From Thermoflexales bacterium (lineage in GTDB: Bacteria > Chloroflexota > Anaerolineae > Fen-1058): a stretch of 45,458 nt of DNA. Within the stretch, counting starts at the first letter, position 1. Each line of letters starts with the position of its first letter. A model generated the notes under the pieces. It searched no databases and had not been told where the DNA came from. It saw only the letters and a list, made by a program, of their open reading frames with translations. Both the position numbers and the translations under genes were made by a program. Where the stretch lies: the NCBI GenBank assembly GCA_016931085.1, contig JAFGFO010000163.1:1-45458 (forward strand), read 5' to 3'. Positions 26,148-33,604 of the stretch are shown here, in pieces.

Positions 26148-27971
26148 ATGTTCCCAGATATCCTCTTAGCTTCAAGAACTGCTCGGATCCGTGTTTTGGC
26201 CTGGCTGCTATTTGTCGCGTTATTATCGACTGCCTGCACCGGCACGGGACCCGCATTGCCCCCAACTCCAGAGCCTACCCCCACAGCCATGCCTAGCGAA
26301 CGAGGCGTTGGCGGCACTCTGCGGATTATTGATCCAGCCGCACTCGTCCGTCTCAATCCCCACCTCACCAGTAAGTCCGCCGACGTAGAAGCCAGCCGCA
26401 TTGTGTATGAACCCTTGGCCAGCTTTGACGCTCAAGACAATTTGATGCCGATATTGGCGGCCGAAGTCCCGTCGCTGGACAACGGAGGCCTGGCCGCCGA
26501 TGGCAAGTCGGTCACGTGGAAGCTCAGGCAAGATGTCAAGTGGTGCGACGGCGAAGCTTTTACAGCCGAGGATGTTCGATTCACTTACCAGTTCATCGCG
26601 AACCCGGATGTCAAGTCTCCTTCGATCGTTTTTTACAACGTTATCGAAAGTGTCGAGGTGCTGGACTCGCACACGGTCAAGGTCAATTTCAAGACCGTCA
26701 ATCCGGCCTGGGCTTCGCCTTTTGTGGGACCTCGAGGGGTGATTATTCCCCGGCACGTCTTTGAGCCGTATAACGGCTCAAATGCTCTCGACGCCCCGGC
26801 TAACAATGCGCCGCTCGGAACCGGTCCCTACTGTGCCGTCTCACCGGGCCTCAAGCCCCAGGAGGTGTGGCTCTTAGGTGCCCAACTGGTGGAGACGAAC
26901 AAGATCGTGTTCGAACCCAATCCCTACTTTCGCGAAGCGGACAAGCCCTTTTTCAGGCGTATCGAATACCGGGGTGGTGGCACGGCTAACGAGGCGGCTC
27001 GCCTGGTCATGCGAGATGGCGGGATGGATTTCGCTTTCGGACTACAGCAACTGCCGCCTGACGAGTTGAAAGGATTAGAGGCGGCCGGCCGGGGCAAGCT
27101 CTTGATTAAATTCGACAACCGAGTCGAGCGCATCGCGCTTAACCGTACCGACCCCCGCCAGGAGACGGCAGCGGGCGAGCGATCCAGCCTGGAATTTCCT
27201 CACCCCTTTTTTAGTGATGAAAGAGTACGGCAGGCCTTTGCCTATGCCATTGATCGGGAAACCATCGCGGCAGCTTATGGCCCGGCCGCCAAGCTGACCA
27301 CCAACAACCTGGCGGCCCCACCGCAGTATAATTCACCCAATCGCTTTTACAACTTTGACCTGTCGAAGGCGACCTCGCTGCTGGATGAGGCTGGCTGGAA
27401 GGTCGACCCTGGCGATGGTATCCGGTACAAGGATGGGGTCAAAATGAAAGTGGTTTTCCAGGCGCAGGTGGGCCCAGCCCAGCAACAAGCCCAGCAAATC
27501 GTCAAAGAGACCTTGGAATCGATCGGCGTCGAAGTCGAGCTCAAGATGGTTGCTGCCAGCAATATGATCGTTCCAGGTGCATCTAATCCTGACAGCTTGT
27601 ATCGCTTTAACGCGGACATGATGCTCTGGTCGCTGGCCACGGGTGACGCTAACCCAGCCATCTATATGCAGTTCTGGACGTGCAAGCAGATTCCCCAACA
27701 AGCCAATAACTGGGCCGGCCTCAACGTTGAACGCTGGTGCAACCCAGAGTACGATGCATTGCTCCAACAATCCACGAGCGAACTAGATCCTGAAAAACGC
27801 GCCCAGTTGTTTATCCAAATGAACGACATGCTCGTAAAAGACGTAGTTATGATCCCCCTCATCCACCAGGGCGCTGCGCAAGGCGTGGGCCTCAACATTG
27901 AAGGTGTAGAGCTGACGTCCTGGGATATGAGTGCGTGGGCTATCAAAGATTGGAGGCAAGTGTTACCATGA
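26148..27971 (+). CDS. ABC transporter substrate-binding lipoprotein, family 5 (peptide/nickel type)
   Basis: 607 residues. The signal peptide ends in a lipobox LSTAC with C30 as the lipidated residue, followed by a Pro/Thr linker (PPTPEPTPTA). The SBP_bac_5 fold shows GGTLRIIDPA, DGKSVTWKLRQDVKWCDGEAFTAEDV (the family landmark), RQAFAYAIDRE and the C-terminal MIPLIHQG. Such proteins bind oligopeptides, dipeptides or other small ligands outside the cell. No permease or ATPase genes accompany it. Instead it overlaps by ATGA with a HAMP-GAF sensor, suggesting ligand sensing or recruitment of distant permeases. A TAGGAG Shine-Dalgarno precedes the ATG. Lying directly after the NRPS locus, it might bind the peptide product; that is speculation. 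Confidence 0.93.
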   Translation: MFPDILLASRTARIRVLAWLLFVALLSTACTGTGPALPPTPEPTPTAMPSERGVGGTLRIIDPAALVRLNPHLTSKSADVEASRIVYEPLASFDAQDNLMPILAAEVPSLDNGGLAADGKSVTWKLRQDVKWCDGEAFTAEDVRFTYQFIANPDVKSPSIVFYNVIESVEVLDSHTVKVNFKTVNPAWASPFVGPRGVIIPRHVFEPYNGSNALDAPANNAPLGTGPYCAVSPGLKPQEVWLLGAQLVETNKIVFEPNPYFREADKPFFRRIEYRGGGTANEAARLVMRDGGMDFAFGLQQLPPDELKGLEAAGRGKLLIKFDNRVERIALNRTDPRQETAAGERSSLEFPHPFFSDERVRQAFAYAIDRETIAAAYGPAAKLTTNNLAAPPQYNSPNRFYNFDLSKATSLLDEAGWKVDPGDGIRYKDGVKMKVVFQAQVGPAQQQAQQIVKETLESIGVEVELKMVAASNMIVPGASNPDSLYRFNADMMLWSLATGDANPAIYMQFWTCKQIPQQANNWAGLNVERWCNPEYDALLQQSTSELDPEKRAQLFIQMNDMLVKDVVMIPLIHQGAAQGVGLNIEGVELTSWDMSAWAIKDWRQVLP

Positions 27972-29971
27972 CGACTCAATCATCCCCCCAACAAGAACAA
28001 GTTGCGATGGACAAAGCACCTCTGAGACGAGCCCTGTCCTTTCTGACCGATCTCAAAATCGGCCCCAAGCTGGCGATTGGCTTCGGTGTCCTGGTGCTGT
28101 TGATCTTTATCAGCGCCGGGGTGAGCTACTTGGGCAGCCAGCAGGCCACGACCAAGATCAATCGCACCGACGACGTGCGTGTTCCGACGGCGTTGGCCGC
28201 TTCGCGCGCCCAGGCTAATTTGCTGCGCGTGTTGGCCGACGTGCGCGGCTACCTGGCTCTCGGCGAGTGGGCCTACCGCGACAGCTACCAGCAGTCTGTC
28301 CAGGCTTTTGAGCTCGAGTTGGCCAAACTAGACGAACTGGCGCCCCAAATGGACGTGGGAAACCAACAGCGCCTGGCCGACCTTCACTATGCCTATAAGA
28401 AGTGGTCCAGCTTGCCAGAAAGACTGTTCGAGCTGCGCGACGATCAACTGGATCGCGAGCCGGCTTATCGCCTACTGGCGACGGAAGGGACGAGATATGC
28501 CGGCCGCGTGCTGATTGACATTAACCAAATGATCGAGCTGCAAGGCGTGCGCGAGCCGAGTGCCGACAATCTGGAGCGCCTGCAAAACATGGCCAAATTC
28601 CAGGGCAACTTTGCGGCCATGCTGTCGGCTCTGCGCGGTTACGTCACGACCCGCAATCGCATTTACAGGGGGGAGTACGAAGTCAACCTGGTTGACAACC
28701 AGAATACCTGGAATCGCTTGCGTGGCAAGCGCGGTGACTTGACCGAAAGCCAGAAAGGCTTGCTCGACAACATTGAGCGCAATCGTGACACCTTTCTAAC
28801 TCTTGCGCCGAAAATGTTCCAGGACCTGGAGAGCGAGCAATGGCGCACGGATTTGTATATTTTCAGCACCGAGGCGGTGCCGCTAGCGGATGAAATGCAG
28901 GAACTGCTCGGTGGCCTGGTCTCCGACCAGCAGACCTTGCTGACAGCCGAGTTGGCCGCCGGCCGGCAAGACCTGACGAACGCTAACCAGTTGATTGTGG
29001 GCGGCGGAATCGTCGCGCTTCTCCTGGGCCTGGCGATGGCTTACTTTGCCCAGCAGACGATTGCTGGCCCTGTCCGCCGCCTGACCGGCGTGGCCGAGCG
29101 CATTCGCGGTGGCGACCTGGAGGCGCAAGCCGCCGTCGAGATGAAAGACGAGATCGGCACACTGGCAACTACCTTCAACAACATGACGGCCCAACTGCGC
29201 CGTACCCTGCTGCAGGTGCGCAAGGAAAAGAAACGCGCCGACGACTTGTTGGACGTGGTCATTCCCATCGGCGTCGACCTGGCCTCCGAGAAGGACTTTA
29301 ACCGCCTGCTGGAAAACATGCTTTTGGAAGCCAAGACCTTTTGCCGCGCCAACTCCGGCACGCTGTATCTCAAGACAGAAGACGACCACCTCAAGTATGT
29401 GATTATGCGAGACGACATAGCCCAAGTCGCCTTGGGCGGCACCACCGGCCAGGAAGTTCCTTTTGCTCCTGTGGCGCTGTATCAAAAGGATGGCCAGCCC
29501 AATAGCCGCGTTCTGGCCGTGCGTGTGGCGCTCGAGGGCGCTACGATCAACATCACCGAAACTGACCAGGTTAAGGACCAGTTCGACTTTTCGGGACCAA
29601 GCGAGAGCCGGGTCTATGCAGACAATGTGGCAACTTCTCTGCTGGCCATGCCATTGAAAAACAGCGAGGGTAAGGTGCTGGGGGTCATGCAATTGATGAA
29701 CCCCCAGGACATCGAAAGCGGGCAGGTCGTTTCTTTCGACCAAAACTTGCAGCGGATGATGGAGTCCTTCTCCTCGTTGGCCGTGGCCGCCCTGGAGGCC
29801 TACATCCGCGAGCAGGCTCTCAAGCAAGAGATCCAGCAACTGAGGATCGAGATCGACGAGGCCAAGCGCCAACAGCAAGTCAGCGAGATCGTAGACACTG
29901 ACTTTTTCCAGGACTTGCGCGCCAAAGCCAAGAGCCTGCGCGAGCGCGGGCGTCCGAAAGGCACGGATTAA
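27968..29971 (+). CDS. Transmembrane HAMP-GAF sensor protein without output domain
   Basis: 667 residues. TM1 (about 33-54) and TM2 (about 341-360) bracket a helical extracytoplasmic sensor region. HAMP follows (about 362-415, AGPVRRLTGVAERIRGGDLE), then a coiled coil, a GAF domain (about 435-610, with SLLAMPLKNSEGKVLGVMQLMN) and a C-terminal coiled coil with a basic tail ending RERGRPKGTD. No histidine kinase, GGDEF, cyclase or methyl-accepting module is present, so it must signal through a partner. ATG 27968 overlaps the upstream TGA (ATGA), indicating translational coupling with the lipoprotein. Known relatives act with adenylate/guanylate cyclases or kinases, but none is adjacent. The cNMP-binding transporter fusion upstream is one conceivable endpoint. 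Confidence 0.85.
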   Translation: MTTQSSPQQEQVAMDKAPLRRALSFLTDLKIGPKLAIGFGVLVLLIFISAGVSYLGSQQATTKINRTDDVRVPTALAASRAQANLLRVLADVRGYLALGEWAYRDSYQQSVQAFELELAKLDELAPQMDVGNQQRLADLHYAYKKWSSLPERLFELRDDQLDREPAYRLLATEGTRYAGRVLIDINQMIELQGVREPSADNLERLQNMAKFQGNFAAMLSALRGYVTTRNRIYRGEYEVNLVDNQNTWNRLRGKRGDLTESQKGLLDNIERNRDTFLTLAPKMFQDLESEQWRTDLYIFSTEAVPLADEMQELLGGLVSDQQTLLTAELAAGRQDLTNANQLIVGGGIVALLLGLAMAYFAQQTIAGPVRRLTGVAERIRGGDLEAQAAVEMKDEIGTLATTFNNMTAQLRRTLLQVRKEKKRADDLLDVVIPIGVDLASEKDFNRLLENMLLEAKTFCRANSGTLYLKTEDDHLKYVIMRDDIAQVALGGTTGQEVPFAPVALYQKDGQPNSRVLAVRVALEGATINITETDQVKDQFDFSGPSESRVYADNVATSLLAMPLKNSEGKVLGVMQLMNPQDIESGQVVSFDQNLQRMMESFSSLAVAALEAYIREQALKQEIQQLRIEIDEAKRQQQVSEIVDTDFFQDLRAKAKSLRERGRPKGTD

Positions 29972-30026
29972 GACACGGATGACACGCTTTCTAAAAGCTT
30001 AACCTCAACCTCAGCCTTAGCGGGGG

Positions 30027-30054
30027 TTGACAGCCTGTATAAGCAGGGTATAAT
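30027..30054 (+). promoter_or_regulatory. Consensus sigma-70 promoter for efp
   Basis: Exact TTGACA (30027-30032), 16-nt spacer, exact TATAAT (30049-30054). The start would be near 30061, giving a leader of about 47 nt that contains CTTGAA/CTTAAA word repeats. AAGAGG (30095-30100) is the Shine-Dalgarno. Confidence 0.85.
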
Positions 30055-30107
30055 CTCGTTACTTGAACCCTTAAACTTGAAATCTTAAACTAGCAAGAGG
30101 ATGGTAT

Positions 30108-30665
30108 ATGATCGATGTCAATGATCTTCGTAAAGGAACTCACTTTGAACTGGATGGCGAGCTTTACCGTGTGATGGAGTACCAGCATCACAAGCCGGGG
30201 CGAGGTAATGCCATTATTCGTACCAAGCTGCGCAACTTGCGTAGCGGCGCGACCTTTGAAAAAACGTTCACCTCGGGCGACCGCGTTCAGGACATTCGCG
30301 TCGAAAACATCGAGATGCAGTATTTGTATCACGACGATAATTTGTATTATTTTATGGATACCAACACTTTTGACCAACGCGCCATCGACGTCAAGCTGCT
30401 CGACGACGCAGTCAATTTCATGACCGACAGCGTGTCGGTCGTTATCCAAGATCACGACGGTGAGGCCTTGGGTGTAGAATTGCCCACGGCGGTCGATCTG
30501 AAAGTCGTTCAGGCGGATATGGCAGTCAGAGGCGACACGGCGACCGGCGCCAACAAGTACGTCACGCTGGAAACCGGCTACCGCGTTCAGGTACCGTTGT
30601 TTGTCAACGAGGGTGATACGGTTCGCATAGACACGCGCACCGGCGGTTATCTCACCCGGGTGTAG
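30108..30665 (+). CDS. efp: Elongation factor P
   Basis: 185 residues, full length, with the three beta-barrel domains: KOW-like N-terminus, central domain (VQDIRVENIEMQYLYHDD), and C-terminal OB fold ending GDTVRIDTRTGGYLTRV. EF-P relieves ribosome stalling at polyproline, relevant here since the TPR protein has six consecutive prolines. The domain I loop reads HKPGRGNA, so the tip residue is R32, not the Lys of E. coli (K34). Arg at this position is known from rhamnosylated EF-P of the EarP type, but the surrounding loop is the PGxGxA kind and no earP, epmA or ymfI-like gene is in the window. Expressed from the consensus promoter at 30027-30054. Confidence 0.97.
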   Translation: MIDVNDLRKGTHFELDGELYRVMEYQHHKPGRGNAIIRTKLRNLRSGATFEKTFTSGDRVQDIRVENIEMQYLYHDDNLYYFMDTNTFDQRAIDVKLLDDAVNFMTDSVSVVIQDHDGEALGVELPTAVDLKVVQADMAVRGDTATGANKYVTLETGYRVQVPLFVNEGDTVRIDTRTGGYLTRV

Positions 30666-30681
30666 GGAGTCGCCGGCCGAT

Positions 30682-31014
30682 ATGCACACACCCTACGGCC
30701 AGGACTGCCGTTATTATTACCAAGATTTCTATCGCGGCCGCTCGACCCAGGAGTGCCGCCTGCTGGCTCGCTCTGAGGGCTGGCGGCCGGACTTGTGCAA
30801 AACGTGCCCCGTGCCGGGCATCTTGCAAGCCAATGCCTGCCCGAACATGATTCTGGAAGGGCACGTGACCAAGCGTTGCTTTGGCTGGCTCAAGCGTGTA
30901 ACTGTCTATGCGGTTTGCACGCTCCGGGCGGTCGAGGTGGCAGAGCCACACGTTGGTTGTGGCGAATGTCACAAGCATCGCCCTGGTGGAGTCATTTTCG
31001 GGGGGGAGACGTAG
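30682..31014 (+). CDS. Small cysteine-rich protein, probably metal-binding (hypothetical)
   Basis: 110 residues with nine cysteines: C9, C25, C39, C42, C53, C66, C79, C92 and C95. Two are CxxC pairs (LCKTCPVPG and VGCGECHKH), and C53 lies in the motif NACPN. This pattern suggests bound zinc or an Fe-S cluster. No signal peptide or TM segment. GGGAG lies 13 nt before the ATG, and the gene starts 16 nt after the efp stop and ends 12 nt before the receiver-CpaE gene, so the three are likely one transcript. I do not recognise a named family. The coding style and spacing argue that it is real. Confidence 0.7.
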   Translation: MHTPYGQDCRYYYQDFYRGRSTQECRLLARSEGWRPDLCKTCPVPGILQANACPNMILEGHVTKRCFGWLKRVTVYAVCTLRAVEVAEPHVGCGECHKHRPGGVIFGGET

Positions 31015-31026
31015 AAGGACGTAAAG

Positions 31027-32145
31027 ATGGCAAAACGCATCTTGGTTGTGGACGACGATTCGGACGCCTTGGCGTTGATCAGCTTGACGCTGCGCCGGCG
31101 TGGATATGACGTCACGACTGCGCCCGGCGGGACCGAGGCGCTCGAAAAGATCGCCCAAGACTTGCCGGACTTGCTCCTGTTGGACGTGATGATGCCATTT
31201 ATGGATGGCTATGAAGTATATAACCATCTGCGAGCTGATCCTCGCACGGCCTCGCTGCCGGTTATCTTGCTGACGGCCAAGGCTCAAATTGCTGACCGTA
31301 TCGAGGGCATCCGTAAGGGTGTGAACGATTACATCACCAAACCGGTGCATCCTGACGAGTTGGTGATGCGCATTCACGACGTGCTGGAACAGCATGCAGT
31401 CAAGATGCAGACGCAGTTGACCTCCCTGGGGACCTTGATCGGCTGTGTGGGCTGCAAGGGGGGGTTGGGCACTACAACCGTCGCTGTCAACTTGGCGCTG
31501 GCACTGGCTCAGCGGGGTAAGGTCACCTTGATTGACTTTTGGGGCGATGCCATGGTCTATTTTGGCCGCTCGCCGTTCGATCAACCCGTTTCTCTGAGCC
31601 GCTTGGAGGCTGATCAGATTGACCGGGCTGCCATTGAGCGCGCCTGGGTGGAGCACTCGTCGGGGGTGCGCTTGCTGTATGATACGGATTTGCTGGCCAA
31701 CCAGGCTCGCTTGGAGGCCGTTCTCGGTCGTGTGACCAGCATGGTGAATTTTTGTGTGCTTGACCTGGGGGGAGGGGCGTTGTTCGCACAGCCTGGCCGC
31801 CAATGGCTGATTGACAAGTGCCAGGCGGTGGCCTTGATCGTTGCCCCGGGACCGGTGGAAGTAGAACGAGGACGGAGAATGTTGAGGCAGTTGGAAGAGT
31901 GGAATGTCGCCATGCCTGTTCACCTGGTGGGCGTAAGCCAACGGGCGACGATCGAGCCGAGCGAGGCGGCCGCGTTGGGCGAGAGCCTGGGACGTGAGTT
32001 GACCGGTGTGATCCCCTATATCCCCGAAACGGATTTGCAGAGCGTCGAGTATTTTTTGCTGCTGGTGTCTCAGCCTGATAGCCAGGCCGCCAAGGCCATG
32101 CAAGCTTTAGCCGACAAGCTGGCAGCCCCTCAACTGCCCGGCTAG
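31027..32145 (+). CDS. Response-regulator receiver fused to a CpaE/ParA-like P-loop ATPase domain
   Basis: 372 residues. The receiver domain (about 3-120) has acidic residues D10 and D11, phospho-acceptor D53 (LLLLDVMMP), T83 and K105 (DYITKP), all in place. From about 137 a MinD/ParA-class domain follows with a deviant Walker A, KGGLGTTT at 144-151, then VTLIDFWGD and VCVLDLGGG-like strands. CpaE proteins localise type IV/Flp pilus assembly; receiver-CpaE fusions are common. No tad/cpa pilus genes are present here, so the role may be generic polar or regulatory. AAGGA precedes the ATG. The phosphorylating kinase is unknown; the HAMP-GAF sensor nearby has no kinase domain. Confidence 0.9.
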   Translation: MAKRILVVDDDSDALALISLTLRRRGYDVTTAPGGTEALEKIAQDLPDLLLLDVMMPFMDGYEVYNHLRADPRTASLPVILLTAKAQIADRIEGIRKGVNDYITKPVHPDELVMRIHDVLEQHAVKMQTQLTSLGTLIGCVGCKGGLGTTTVAVNLALALAQRGKVTLIDFWGDAMVYFGRSPFDQPVSLSRLEADQIDRAAIERAWVEHSSGVRLLYDTDLLANQARLEAVLGRVTSMVNFCVLDLGGGALFAQPGRQWLIDKCQAVALIVAPGPVEVERGRRMLRQLEEWNVAMPVHLVGVSQRATIEPSEAAALGESLGRELTGVIPYIPETDLQSVEYFLLLVSQPDSQAAKAMQALADKLAAPQLPG

Positions 32146-32188
32146 TGCCATTGGGCCTAAATACGCCTTGTTCGTCGAGCAAGAGGCC

Positions 32189-32256
32189 GTAGGTCACGCT
32201 TGCAGCGTGACATCTTCTGGCGCGTTGGCTGGTGTCACGCTAAAAGCGTGAGCTAC
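32189..32256. repeat. BIME-like pair of inverted GTAG-hairpins upstream of the UbiD gene
   Basis: Hairpin 1: GTCACGCT, loop TGC, AGCGTGAC (32193-32211), preceded by GTAG. Hairpin 2: TCACGCT, loop AAA, AGCGTGA (32235-32251), followed by CTAC. The outer arms also pair with each other, so the 68-bp unit can fold as one long stem or two hairpins. Two REP-like units head to head with GTAG at the outer ends is the layout of a BIME. Confidence 0.65.
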
Positions 32257-32267
32257 ATGAGGTGGAG

Positions 32268-33560
32268 ATGAACTTGCCCGAATTCGTTGAGTGGGCCGGG
32301 CGGAGCGGCGCCTTGGTCACGATAACAGACACGCTGGACGCCTGCCTGGAGGTGGCCCAGGTCGCCGCCCGGCACGACGGCCGGCCGGTGTTGTTCGAGC
32401 GTGTGAAGGGCCAAGCCATGCGCATAGTCACAGGCATCTGCTCCTCGCGTGCGTATTTTGCCCAGGCCCTCAACTTGCCGCAGAATGGTGTCCTGCCCGC
32501 ACTGGTCGATGCCGCCGCCAACCCTCAATGCCCTCCGATCGTAGACAACGGTACGTGCCAGGAGGTGGTAGAGACTGGGCCTGACTTGGGCCATTTGCCC
32601 GTCCTGACGCATCTGCCGGGCGATGGCGGGCCATACATCACCTCTGGCGTGATGGTGATACGCGACCCAGACTATGGGCGCAACATCAGCTTTCACCGGC
32701 TCATGGTGACCGGCCCGCGCACGGCGACCGTGCGCGTGGTGGAGGGGCGCGGCACGCATACCGCCTGGTCCAAGCAGGCCGCTGACTTGCCTGTAGCCGT
32801 GTGCATTGGTGCAAGCCCGGCCGTGCTGCTGGCAGCTTCGATGTCACCGCCCAAGGGGGTGGACGAGTTGAGCATCGCGCACAAGCTTGCCCCCACGCCG
32901 CTAGTCAGGTGCAAGACACTTGATCTGCACGTCCCGGCCGAGTGCGAGATCGTGCTGGAAGGGCGCTTGACGCACCGCCTGGCCGCTGAGGGGCCTTTCC
33001 TCGACTTGACCGAGACGCGCGATGTCGTGCGGCAGCAGCCGGTGCTCGAGATCGACTGTATCACGCACCGCGCTGGTGCGATCTATCATGCTTTGCTGCC
33101 TGGTATGTTGGAGCACAAGTTGTTGATGGGCGTGCCGCGCGAGCCGACGATTTACGCCGCGGTGAACGAGGTGTGCGCCTGCAAGAATGTCTTGATCACG
33201 CCAGGCGGCACTTCTTGGTTGCACGCTGTTGTGCAGATCGAAAAGCGCGGGCCACAGGATGGATTGAGAGCCATCGAGGCCGCTTTTCGTGGCCACGGCA
33301 GTTTGAAGCACGTGGTGGTTGTGGATGACGACGTGGACATTTACGAACCCGCTGAGGTAGAGTGGGCCATCGCCACGCGTTTTCAGGCCGACAAGGGATT
33401 GGTCGTGCGGAGCGACCAGCCCGGCTCGTCGCTCGATCCAAGCTCCACCCATGTGCCCGGTAAAAAGACGCGCACGGCCAAGATGGGGCTGGACGCGACT
33501 ATCCCCTGGGGAGTCAGGCGAGAGGATTTCGAGCGGGTCAGGTATTGGCGGGGAGCGTAG
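32268..33560 (+). CDS. UbiD-family prenylated-FMN-dependent decarboxylase
   Basis: 430 residues spanning a UbiD-like protein: N-terminal MNLPEFVEWAGRSGALVTI, middle GPYITSGVMVIRDPDYGRNISFHR, LLPGMLEHKLLMGVPREPTIY, and C-terminal HVVVVDDDVDIYEPAEVEWAIATRFQ with the family-typical acidic run. UbiD enzymes reversibly decarboxylate acrylic or aromatic acids using prenylated FMN made by UbiX, which is not in the window. Its partner 44 bp downstream is an aconitase-X subunit. UbiD plus AcnX is the phosphomevalonate dehydratase and anhydromevalonate-phosphate decarboxylase pair of the archaeal-type mevalonate pathway, a leading hypothesis here. ATG 32268 is chosen (GAGG about 5 nt upstream); GTG 32262 is the alternative. 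The TAG stop is part of a GTAG at the foot of a hairpin. Confidence 0.92.
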   Translation: MNLPEFVEWAGRSGALVTITDTLDACLEVAQVAARHDGRPVLFERVKGQAMRIVTGICSSRAYFAQALNLPQNGVLPALVDAAANPQCPPIVDNGTCQEVVETGPDLGHLPVLTHLPGDGGPYITSGVMVIRDPDYGRNISFHRLMVTGPRTATVRVVEGRGTHTAWSKQAADLPVAVCIGASPAVLLAASMSPPKGVDELSIAHKLAPTPLVRCKTLDLHVPAECEIVLEGRLTHRLAAEGPFLDLTETRDVVRQQPVLEIDCITHRAGAIYHALLPGMLEHKLLMGVPREPTIYAAVNEVCACKNVLITPGGTSWLHAVVQIEKRGPQDGLRAIEAAFRGHGSLKHVVVVDDDVDIYEPAEVEWAIATRFQADKGLVVRSDQPGSSLDPSSTHVPGKKTRTAKMGLDATIPWGVRREDFERVRYWRGA

Positions 33561-33591
33561 GTGCAACGCACCTTAGAGGTGCGTTGCACCT
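33559..33591 (+). repeat. Perfect 15-bp hairpin between UbiD and AcnX genes
   Basis: AGGTGCAACGCACCT, loop TAG, AGGTGCGTTGCACCT. It begins inside the UbiD stop codon (GTAG at 33557-33560), with no U-tract after it. It resembles the GTAG-hairpin repeats elsewhere rather than a terminator; it may still limit readthrough to AcnX. Confidence 0.65.
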
Positions 33592-33604
33592 GGGAAAAAC
33601 GTGC

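Noticed and set aside
30652..32103. 483-residue minus-strand frame opposite the receiver-CpaE gene
   Set aside because: Antisense of two plausible plus-strand genes; Gln/His/Arg-rich composition typical of shadow frames.
33545..33604. Upstream start for AcnX at 33545
   Set aside because: Translation would pass through the 15-bp hairpin and add residues unlike the family N-terminus; ATG 33605 gives the usual MRLTDEE start.
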